Part shown: positions 47,601-57,549 of the stretch, piece by piece
Layout: every line of letters starts with the position of its first letter
How positions within the stretch are numbered: position 1 is the first letter of the stretch
Origin: Viscum album
Taxonomy: Eukaryota; Streptophyta; Magnoliopsida; Santalales; Viscaceae
NCBI GenBank assembly: GCA_963277665.1
Contig: OY728166.1
Coordinates: 1,073,188,014 to 1,073,252,013, forward strand
Direction: 5' to 3'
Length of the DNA stretch: 64,000 nt
The notes under the pieces: model-generated
What the model was told of the DNA's origin: nothing
Database searches by the model: none
What the model saw: the letters and a program-made list of their open reading frames with translations, nothing else
Program-made: the position numbers and the translations under genes

Positions 47601-47743
47601 TTGCAGAAGATCTTGAGAAAAGAGTGCATGTTCCATATAACAGACATAATCAAGATGAATCCGGCCACTGCATCTTTTGGATGATCACATGTCAATGATT
47701 GCTTTGTTGGCCCAAGGGGCCTAACAAATAAGAAGAACATCAC
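44666..47743 (-). pseudogene. ORF1, protein upstream of gag in the younger Tat element
   Basis: Two open blocks (47743-46874 and 46870-44669) lie in one frame, divided by a TAG at 46871-46873. The frame ends in a TAG at 44666-44668 and continues, open, into gag. Together they make about 1,025 codons. The middle is repetitive: the word (Q/E)-x-HTP, often HTPA followed by Asn/Ser and QQ-x-RL, recurs at least seven times. The N-terminal third is basic (Arg/Lys/Thr-rich). The C-terminal third is less repetitive and contains a block with FWPLADSQYDITKMLTDDGI. I recognise no domain. Ogre-type Tat elements also have an ORF1 of unknown function before gag. The coding start is uncertain; 47743 is the furthest ATG in frame and lies just inside the 5' LTR. 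Confidence 0.7.
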
Positions 47744-48691
47744 TTTAACTTGGTTAAGGATTCACGTTGGGTTCATCATTTTTGTTTCGCACGGAATTCG
47801 TGGATGACCTCCTTGACGGGAGATTCAAACGTTCCGATCGGTTTCTAGCGGGTTTGTTCGTAGAACCGGAAACATCCAATGATTCCACATCCGTTTGGAC
47901 CCACTTTCCAAAGGTAGGCGCTCATTAGCTTGTGGACTGATGAGGCTTAGGAATTTGCATTGGTCGAGAGGATGGGAGGTCGGACTCATCACACCTTTTT
48001 GAGGGGAATTATTGTCTACTCTGGGACTCTCTTTATAGATTTAAGTTAATTTCGTGAATCCTTATTACATTACCAAGTATAAAATGTGCTTTCCTTTAGT
48101 TTTAACAATCAATGATTAAATATGCAAGAAATTTAGAGAATCTTTTATATGTATTCGAGGTTCTTCATCAATAGAGAATCATCTATATCTGTTTAGAGAT
48201 TCTTGGTCAATGGTATCCTTCAAAACATTTATATAAAAGTCTCTTGGTCATTATGATGACCAGGCTGGTTTTAAAGCCACTCAGTGGGGGACTTGAAGTT
48301 TATCGTCATTCAGAAGGATAGGGATTATTTCAAAGTTGGGATCGAACCCATAAATGGGCTACCTACGTATCCTTTGTTGTGGAAAAGGAATCATAACCCA
48401 CGTAGTTCGAGTAATGGAGTATGATGTTTATGATTTATGGCTCAAAGAAGAATGTCATAATTACTTTTACACTCTAAGATCACGTGAGTCATGCTCGGTG
48501 TGAGAAACAAGAGGTATTGGTAAAAATTAGACAATTGTGCCATGAAAGATGCAATCATAAGAAATTGTTTGGGTCTTAGGTATGTATGACTGCCCAGATA
48601 GATAAAGGTTTAGGATTCACTTTTAGGGAGAAAATCCAGGAACATGGTCCATAAAGGTATATGTGCTTTATGGAGATTTGAATACTCTAAT

Positions 48692-49148
48692 CTTGGGGCT
48701 TACTCCTAAGGAGAATGCCCAAGTTAGGAGGGGACTTATGATTGGGTTTTACTCCTGAAAAGGAAACCCAAATCAAGGGTAAATTAGGACTGGTTAAGAG
48801 AAATTTAAGGGGGCTTGGGGTTTACTCCTGAAAAGGAAACCCAAGATTATGACTGGGACTTACTCCTAAAAAAGGAGGCCCAGGTTAGGGGACTTGGGGC
48901 TTACTCCTAAGAAGGATGCCCAAGATTATGACTGAGTCTTATTCCTAAAAAACAGGAGACCCAGGTTAGGGATTAAGGTTTGGGGATTACTCCTGAGGAG
49001 GATGCCCAAGTTTGGGAACTTTAAGAATTTGGGGCTTACTTCTAAAGAAGGATGCCCAGATTTGAAATTGGGGCTTACTCCTGAAGAGGATGCCCAAGTT
49101 AAAGGATTATGATTGGGGCTTACTCCTGAAGAGGATGCCCAAGTTAAG
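48692..49148. repeat. Ten tandem hairpin units 'GGG..TTACTCCT...AGGA..CCC' (5' LTR)
   Basis: Same array as 27937-28394, with scattered base changes. In the RNA of the element it lies in the 5' leader. Confidence 0.8.
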
Positions 49149-49776
49149 GATTCTCTCATCTTAAAGGATGAGGTTGAATGAATGAACTCTCTATATTTAG
49201 TGACATAAGGATATTTAAATCACTAGGTTTTGAGAGATATTCCACATAATTCCTTTCAGATAAGGAAGTCAAATCAAGAAATCATGCCATAAATGGCTTT
49301 GAAGAGTGTCTCGAAGACTGAATCTTTAAAAGGAATGGTGTGATGGCTTAAGAGGGGTAAAATGGGCAAGATGGGCACCCAAAAAGGTAGGGGCGCGCAA
49401 GTCTTGAAAGGCACGCAAGTCTTCCGTGGGCGCGCAAGTTTTGGTCGCGCAGGTATACCTGCGCGACACATGGTGTGCTTGCGCGATTTTCAACCAGCAT
49501 GGAAATATTTGAGCGACTCTTTTTTAAACCCTTTAGAATCCTCTTGAGGTTCTTCCAGAAAAGGGATGCACAAGTTATATTGAAGGAAATAAGTCGGCGC
49601 GCAAGTGTTGATAAGTTTCAACACTTAGGCCTTCTTTCTTCTCTTTAGATCTTCCATTCTAGGTAAGAAATTACCTTAGAAGTGTTCCGGAAGCTTTGAG
49701 AAGAGACTTGGGCGTCGAGAGCTTCAATCCGAGTTTCTGGAAAAAAATCCTCTCGAATGGGGGGCCCACAGGGTCT

Positions 49777-49784
49777 ATTTATAG
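49777..49784 (-). promoter_or_regulatory. TATA box of the 5' LTR
   Basis: The minus strand reads CCTATAAATAGACCC, about 240 bp inside the LTR start. This would be the promoter for the genomic RNA of the element. Confidence 0.65.
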
Positions 49785-50019
49785 GCAAAAGAAGGCCCTG
49801 GGCGGTTACCACTTAGGTCACGCAAGTCACTTGCACGACCAAGGTAGCCACGCAAGTACACTTGCGCGCCAGTTAGATAACTTGCACGGTGAGGAATCTG
49901 TTGATCCTTTATTCCTTCCTTTGTTGATTTTTTTATGTTTTCTTCAAAGGATGAATCACTTTGAGCTCGGATATTCCCTTTTCCGATATTTAGATTCTGT
50001 GACGAAAGGAGCGTCAACA

Positions 50020-50024
50020 GTGTG
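50020..50024. other. Target site duplication GTGTG, right copy
   Basis: Identical to 27023-27027. It directly follows the last base of the right LTR. Confidence 0.9.
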
Positions 50025-52114
50025 ATGGGGTAGATGTGGATTATTTTCACACGTAATGATGGGAAGATGTGGAACTAGCTGCCCCCGCCGACCGCTGTCG
50101 TTGGGCTAGTGAAGGAATATGCCCAGAGTTGGGAGTTGCCCTACCCAGGGCAAATGCTGAAGAAACCAATCATTTGAGTTGATGATGGTGTGCCTCTAAA
50201 ACCCCGAGGTCAAGGTCGGAAGGCGGCAGGGGCATCTCGCGTTGGCAGGGCTGCCTTAGCAGCAGGGCCTGCACTAGTTGAGGGAGAGGCAACATTGGAA
50301 ACGGACCCGGCATTCCCAGAAGAGAAGATCCATCTTGAGGGGAGGCCACCTAGTGGGTTCCATAGAATATCCACTCAGCCTTTAGGGAAGTGGTTGTTCC
50401 ACATTGATATGCCAGAGAATTATATCTTTTCAGAGGCCTGGGACATCTGGGAAGTTAACCGGCAATTCCTCAACCCGTCGGAGATGTGGAAACATCTGAA
50501 CCGTTTCGGGATGGATTTGTTGGGGATAGGCCCTATCAGGGCCGGCTTTTCAGTATCCCAGGCAGAGTTGAAGCAATACCTGACAGAACTGGAGGACTAT
50601 GTTCATTCCCGGGGTACCCCGCGTCTGATGATAGATTGAGTTAAGGTGTTGCTCGATTGCACCACTCCCCCGCAGTTGTTTGCTGCTGACTTAAGGGAAT
50701 GGTTCCCTCTATTGGAAGAATCATATGAATCCTCCTAGGAAGACGAGGCTAGGAGAGGGATCCCATTGGAGGAGGACGAAGTTGGGGATCAAGACACATA
50801 TCTTGAGGATTTCTTCGAGGCCCTTGAGGTAAATATTCCAAATCCCTTCTTTAGGGCCCAATTTCAGGTCATTTTGAACTCTTTGCTAACATCTAAATTG
50901 TGCAAGATAGCCTTGTGCACAGAGCTCGTTCTCACCCTTCGAGAGATACAAACGTGGGACCTTCAGGGTCCATGCCTACTGCCGGGGAGACCAGCATGTC
51001 TGGAAGGGCATCCGAAGCGGCTCCCGAATCTTCAGACCTTCCAATAATATATGGAGGGCCACGCTTTGGGGTCCCTACGACATCATCCCAAGAATGAGAC
51101 TGAGGAATCGATCTCTGTAAGTCTCCTATATCAAATTAAGGGTTGTCATCTATCGACCATGTTAACAGATGTGCATGATTCCTTTTTGTTACACATAGTC
51201 CTCCAAATGGAGTGGTTTTACTTGGAGAGGTCATTCGGTATCCCTGACAGCGCCTTTCCCTGGGGAATGCTGGTGACTATGGAGGTGGAGGTCCAAATTG
51301 ATCAAACAATGGCGCTCTTGATCTCTAGTGGGACCATCACGGAGGCTGATCCTAAGATCATCAAGGTGGGGTCTGATGATGAGGATCGGTCAGAAATCCC
51401 AAGTCTCATCGTGCCTGATCCAACACCAGACGCAGATCCGGCTGATGAGTTCTTAGAGGCATTCTCCATGTATGAGCCCGCCAACCGAGCTGACTAGGAT
51501 GAGACGACCTCTGATGAAGAGGACAACAGAATAGTCTATCACCGGTCATGGAAGCGGATCAAGCGCTTCATTGATGACACCCCCCAAACACTATGGCTGG
51601 ATGAGATGAACAGACTTCGCTCACGACTGTGCGAACTTTGTGCTGGGAGAGTGGATGCCCAACTTCCTCACATGTTCATCCGAAATCCTATAGAGGAGAA
51701 GATTCGGAATCATGACCGTGTCCTTGGTGTGGGTTGGCAGCGGAGGAGAGCAGTGAACATCAAGAGGCTCCAGGAGGCTAGAGATGAGGTCCAGTGGCTA
51801 CAGAATCGGGCGGACGAGCACTCAGACTCCCTCAACACACAATCTGAGCTAATATTGTGATTGAAGGCCCAGCTGGTGAAGGTTGAAGAGGTCATGAAAT
51901 GAGCCTATGATGAAATGATCGTCATCCAGATCAGTGTGGAGCGGTCCCAGATTGTGGCTGATGAATTACATCCAATAACTGCCGAGGAGGAGTGGGAACT
52001 GAACAGGCGGTAGCACATCCTAGATGCCACCAGCCAGAGGGTGGCGGAGCTACTATTCTCTTTTGATGAGGTCAACCCATCCATGGGAGGGGTTGATCCT
52101 AGGGTGTTGTGATT
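50025..52114 (+). pseudogene. Antisense plant-mobile-domain gene of the old Tat element, 3' part
   Basis: Continues the gene cut at 27027. Open blocks at 50190-50639 (contains SEAWDIWEVNRQFLNPSEMW and a short AELKQYLTELEDYVHSRG match to the counterpart at 32.1 kb) and 50766-50829 precede a donor-like GAG/GTAAAT at about 50828. The last exon starts near 51100 and runs in one frame to about 52114, with stops at 51495 (TAG), 51858 (TGA), about 51899 (TGA) and about 52010 (TAG). It holds an acidic stretch (51366-51450) and then a coiled coil (IKRLQEARDEVQWLQNRADE, 51756-51815), as in the younger copy. Overall architecture is kept; sequence identity is low. Confidence 0.6.
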
Positions 52115-52129
52115 CATGTAAACCTTGTA

Positions 52130-55100
52130 TTCAATTTAATTCTTTGATTATTTCATTCCAATTTCATGCATGAGTTCCTTTATTTGTTTTGGTTAATTGC
52201 ATTCTTGTGACATTTGTGGAGCATCCAGCGATCAATCGCTAAGCTCACGTGGGTCGGACCCGATGTGGGAAACAAGGGACGACCACCTCATTGTCCAGTT
52301 TGAACGTAGGGGTGAAAACCAGGCTTTAGGCATCTGGGGGATTGAACAACCAATATGGATTCTTGAGAGTAGAAGGGGAGACCTGACTGGAGAATTAAGC
52401 TCTCAAAATAGCCGAGTTAACATTTTCCCAGTGTGCTCTTGTGCACGAGCGGGGTAATTCTAGGGGTGATAGAATAAATCTGAACGTAAGGGAATGGAAA
52501 CTGTGAATTATAATACCCTAAATTCGGAACACTGTGGGGATTGAATCATAATAAAATATAACTATTGACCGCATTTGAAACACAAAATATATATTGTGTT
52601 AGCCTGAAATGGGGATGACAAACAAGGGCCGACTGCTGACCATGTTCGAAACACGGTGCTTGACGCAGAATTTCATCGATTAGCCTTATAGAACATTATC
52701 CCAAGACAGTAGGTGAGCTATAGGCCGAGATTTTATACTATTAGGGGGTTCCCTTAGACATGAGAGAGGATGAGGGTCTGAATAAAGTGCACACAAAGCA
52801 TGGGGAGTGGAGTGGTGGGTTGTTCGACTAGATCCCAACACTCTTGAAATTATGCCACAGTGGTGGAAACACATTAGGTGGATACACCGACCTGATCGGA
52901 GATCAAACATACTTCTGAATAGGACCTCTCTGATGAGAAACATGTTTCCTCCCAATGTTTATAGTGGGTAATCCCGAACATGTTTAGGGTAAAGCCTCAA
53001 TTTCGTGGTTCCCCAAAGAGCTCAGGTCAAGTGACCAAAAAAGAAGGGGGAAATGGGAATTACGGTTCCCGAGGATGGCCCCAGAGGTAGGATGTTGGGG
53101 GTTCCTACATATATCATGATAATGGGAATCAAGCCTAACATATTCTAAGAGTGCAGTTTAACGTCATTCAGGATGAGGAAAGGCATTAGTGGCAATGGTT
53201 GTGCCAGTACATGTCCTACCAGAACTACTAAGCCCACATGAGTCGTGCTCAATGTGGGAAACAAGAAGTAGTGATGGTACTTTCCTAGCACAGGGAGGCA
53301 CACATTAGGGATGATGGGGCATTTGATGACTGATGTCCCATTGATTCTAACCCACCTATATAACGCACCTAGATGCGCTGAAAAGTAAAGTTGAGCATGT
53401 TGGAATTCCACATGAACATAAGGGAGTGGAAACATGTGAATCATGATACTTGAGATCTGGACCACAATGATGGTGTCACTATTATAGGGGATATCTATTG
53501 ACCATGTTTGAAACACAGCATCCATATCACGTTACCTTGGAATGTGGATAGACAAATGAGGGTCGACTGTTGACTGTGTTTGAAACATAGGACCTGTCGC
53601 AAATGTCATCCGGGATCTATGGGGACGTTGGCCCGAAACGATAGGTGAGCCGAGGAAACATGAGACTAGGATGCGAAGGGGGTCCCTTTGGATGTTGAAG
53701 AGGATGGGGATACAAATTACAAGCTCACAAAGCTTGGAAATGGAACGATGGGAATGTCCTCATCAAATTCCCACACTTCAAGCTCTTTGTTGAAACGCAT
53801 TTGAGTATGACTATAAGACATATCAGATAGAGGGAGTCGAGTCCCTTACCAAGGAAAAGGATCTTGTGGTATCACACTTTCAACATAAAGTCCTAGGGTG
53901 GACCAATAATGGGGTATTGATTTAATAGACTATGCGCAGGGTGGAAAAACAGACAAACATGACGCGCGGTTCCCATAGGGAGATCTTAGTATAAGGTCAT
54001 AGAGCTCAGACCACACTGGGAAAAGATATAAGAAGCACATGTTGCGGCTATTGAAAGACTCAATGTGAGAATGAACATAATAGGTACTCACCACACCACG
54101 TATTCCCAGATGAGTTCGAGCCAAGGGGCCGAGAAAGAAGGGACAAGAATTGTAGATTCCTGGGGCTAGACCCGGAGACAAAAATGCATGGGTGTTCCTA
54201 CGTATCCCATGAGGATGGGAATAAATCCATACGTAGTTCTGGAAGATGTCATGTAGTTTAACGTCTTGCAGCAAGGATGTTGGGTGGTCTTAGTTTATGG
54301 TCATAGAGCTCGAACCATGGATAGTAGGAAACACGAGAGACACATGGTGGTGTAATTATAAAACCCGATGTGAATGGGAACCTGGGGTCCCGACCACCCC
54401 GTGTTCCTTGGGATGGTTTTAGGTCGAGGGACCAAAATAAATATTAGGTTGGGTTTGTGACAAAGTGCATGGACTTTCCTACGTACCCCATGAATATGGG
54501 GATCAATTCATATGTAGTACTTAAAATGGAACGGTGGGATACCGGTGCCAGGGATAAAAAGGGTGTGCGGGTCTGGCCCTCACACCAAAAGAAGCAGCAT
54601 TTGATAAGTCTTGTTTGTCCTTTAAGGTAAATGGAGGAGTTTTTTTGTGAGATGATGGGCCTAGAATAGAGAATCCAGGCATCACAACAAGAATCAATCC
54701 AAATGAAGGCATTGAAAAATGGTATGGTGTTTGACTGATACCAAACATGATGTCCCTTGAGCAAGGTCACCACAATGTTTCACAATTTTTCATCATGCGG
54801 TTTGGATGATACTATCATAGTTTTGGGTCATGTGACAGGAACAACCACATACTTTAATGTTGTGCGGCATAGACGTAGTAGAGGCGAGGCTAAAAGGGGA
54901 ATGTGCACGGTGCAATAGAGCATACCTGACATGAGGATGAGGTCTACACCACACCGTGCACGATTCTGAGAAAGAAACCTCAGGACAAGGGGCCAAAAAG
55001 AGGTAAGAGGGTTGAAAGTAGGAGAAACTGGCTCTCAATTTAGCTGGACCCATATACGAGGTGTCTGGGTCTTCCTACATATCCCAAAGAATGGGAATCA

Positions 55101-57545
55101 ATTTGTATGTAGTTCTATAAAGGGGAAATATGAAAAGATCTTAGTTTAAGGTCATAGAACTTGGACCATGGAGAAGAGGGACTATTCCAAGAAAATGCGG
55201 ACCTTAATTTGATCCATAAGCCTTTGTGAGTCGAACTCGGTGTAAGAAACAATGGTGGATAAGGTATTTGCAACACATGACATACATGCCAAGGTGAAAA
55301 TTGGGGGAGCACTGAATTATTTCCTTATCGCGGATTTTTCCTCCTAACATGTGGATGCGCACTGAGGAATAGTACCAAGCGTCTCAAAATTCTACTTGGA
55401 CATGATGAGGGGGAGAAGGGTGTGAGTCATGTAACTGACATTTTGGTCTTAATGGGGTTGGTGTGAAAATGGAGGATAATGGTTGACCATGTTCAAAACA
55501 TAGCATCCATATCGCGTTAGCCTAGAATGGGAACAACAAATGAGCATCGACCACTGACCATATTCGAAACGTGGGACTTGTATCGATTTATTGTATGAGA
55601 CCCTCAAGGACGTTGGCCTGTAATGGTAGGAGAGCCCTTAGGCCTAGCATCCATGCCTTTTGGGGGTCCCTTTGGGATATGAAAGGTGATGTAATCCCTA
55701 ATGAGGGAGAACACAAAGCCTGTGAAATGGGTGAAAGCATGCCCGAGTAGAATCTGATATTCCCAGTGCTAAACTAGAGTACCCTTGGGCACATTAGTGA
55801 ACAGCTGAAGAGGACTGATGGGCTCATCTTGAGAGTGGTTGATTTGAAAAGATGAGTATAGAACAAGGGTATGGAAAACTCTTAGGGGGAGGTAAATGTC
55901 ATGGTTTCTACAAAAACCCGATGTGAGTGAGGAAATAATCCCACACCACACCATACAACCCTAAATGAGAACTTGGGCCAGGGGGTCCAAAAAGGCCAAG
56001 GGGCCTGAGGCTGGGCCTTGGACAGAAAGTCTCGACCAGATTGAGTTTAACGTCTTACATTACTGACAAAGAAAGGGGTAAGATACCACAAACAAGGTAT
56101 GTGTATGGTGTGGCAAGTAACCCGACGTGAATGAGGACATAATCCCATACCACACCGTACAATCCCATAATAGTTATGACTTGGGACGGGGGCCCGAGAT
56201 CAGGCACGCAAAGCATGGAAGGGAATATTCTCGCAGTATGGACACTAAATGATGGGAGGGATATCTCAAGGGGATATGTGTGTCATGATGAAATATCCCG
56301 ACGTGAATGAGGACATAAGTCCGCTCCACACCACACAACCCTAAATGAGAACTTGGGCCAGAGGCCAGAAAGGGCCAAGGGGCTGGAAGAGGCCAAGGGT
56401 CCTGAAGCTGGGCATCCTAGACAATGGTAGCCATATGACATATTGTGCAGTTACCGCATTATCACATCTTTTAAGCCCACATGAGAAGTACTCAATGTGG
56501 GAAACAAGGAACCGGACTCGGCTCTCCCTGTCATATGGGGGGGCTAATAGCTGGCATCTCCCGAAGGGAGTTTGTCACTTGGAGATGCAATGGGGAATAA
56601 TGAACCACTACACTCAATGTTTGGGAAATCTTGGGGTGGCTCTAATGACAAAGGATAGCTGTTGACCATATTCGAAACACCACGTCCTTATAGTGACCTG
56701 GACTGAGAACAACAAATGAGCATCGACCACTGACCATATTTGAAACGTGGGACTTCTATGAATTTATTTCTCAACATTCTCGAGGGCATTGTCCCAGAGT
56801 GGTAGGAGAGCCCTTAGGCCTAGCATCCCTGCCGTTTGGGGGCCCTTCTGGATGGGAGAGATGGTGTAATTCCAATCAAAGGAGTTGGTGAAGCATGGAT
56901 TTTCCCATCTATGAAAGAGGCAGACACCTCCGGGTAGTGGGATGTATGGAGGGATCGAGATGAGCTATACGTGAATTGGGGAAAGATCCTACACCACACC
57001 ATATTTCTTGACTTTAGGGGAGATTCTAGCGTTTGGGGTTGGGCCAGAAAACAAAATGTTCGGGCGTTCTTACATTTCCCATAAGGATGGGAATCAAGCC
57101 TTACATAGTTCTTGAAGTCCAAGCAGTTTAGCATCGTGTGGTGAGGATGTGGGAGGATAGAATAACGGAGAGTGGGCACAAGGTGCGATCGTCGTAATCT
57201 TGGCATGAGTGGGGTTAAGGAAGCCTACACCATACAGATTTAAGGACCCTATGAGAGAACTATACCCAGGGGGATAGTCAAAGAAACAAAGTTTGGGGCT
57301 GGGCTCAGGATGAAATGTTTTAGCGTTACTATATATCCCATGGAATGGGAATCAAGCCACATGTAGTTATAAGGGTGAACTTTAATGTCTTGCAGGATGA
57401 AGCAGTTTAGGTTTAGGCGGGACCCTCAAGAAGTTTAGGGTCATGCAGGACGGTTATGCAGTTTAAGGTCATGCGAGACCAGGAGGCAGTTTAGGGTCCT
57501 GTGGGACCGTCATGCAGTTTAAGGTCATGCGGGATGAGGAGGCTC
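52130..57545. repeat. Non-coding region of the old Tat element with kilobase-scale repeats
   Basis: A segment of about 1 kb recurs in degenerate form. Landmarks are the 'aagc(c/t)cac(a/g)tg' hairpin at 52241, 53230, 55218 and 56473. Each is followed by 'ttgaccatgttcgaaacac' near 52640, 53570, 55555 and 56735, then 'gtaggtgagc' or 'gtaggagagcc', and 'gggggtccctt'. CTACGT hairpin modules lie at about 53102, 54195, 54475, 55068, 57063 and 57325, and N-GTC...GAC-N' hairpins at 53158, 54253, 54290, 55142 and 57400-57540. No gene is credible; all open frames are short and not conserved between repeats. Confidence 0.75.
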
Positions 57546-57549
57546 AAGA

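Larger units (their letters stand above)
27028..50019 (-). mobile_element. Complete nested Tat-clade Ty3/gypsy retrotransposon (about 23.0 kb)
   Basis: The element has matching LTRs at 27028-29277 and 47783-50019 (both TG...CA), a five-base target duplication GTGTG and a G7 polypurine tract at 29282-29288. Its minus-strand order is ORF1, gag, protease, RT, RNase H, archaeal-type RNase H, integrase. The second RNase H and the very large size are hallmarks of the plant Tat lineage (Ogre, Retand and relatives). An intron-bearing gene runs on the opposite strand between integrase and 3' LTR. Coding frames carry in-frame stops but no frameshifts. The LTRs differ by a few percent by eye, so it is fairly young. 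I found no clear primer binding site beginning TGG beside the 5' LTR. A Tat subgroup cannot be fixed by eye. Confidence 0.9.
47783..50019 (-). repeat. 5' LTR of the younger Tat element
   Basis: Direct repeat of 27028-29277. The promoter TATA box (minus strand) is at 49777-49784. Transcription from there would leave a short U3 (about 250 bp) and a very long R-U5 leader (about 1.9 kb) that contains all the hairpin modules of the LTR: the ten 'ttactcct' units (48692-49148), the 'ctcacgtgag' module (48476-48511) and the CTACGT module (about 48360-48411). Confidence 0.93.

Noticed and set aside
47744..47782. Primer binding site next to the 5' LTR
   Set aside because: No TGG-starting match to a tRNA 3' end could be supported by eye just inside the LTR at 47783, so none is annotated.
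53145..57206. Minus-strand frames of 100-130 codons in the old element's non-coding region
   Set aside because: Not shared between the kilobase repeats and without recognisable domains; interrupted differently in each repeat.
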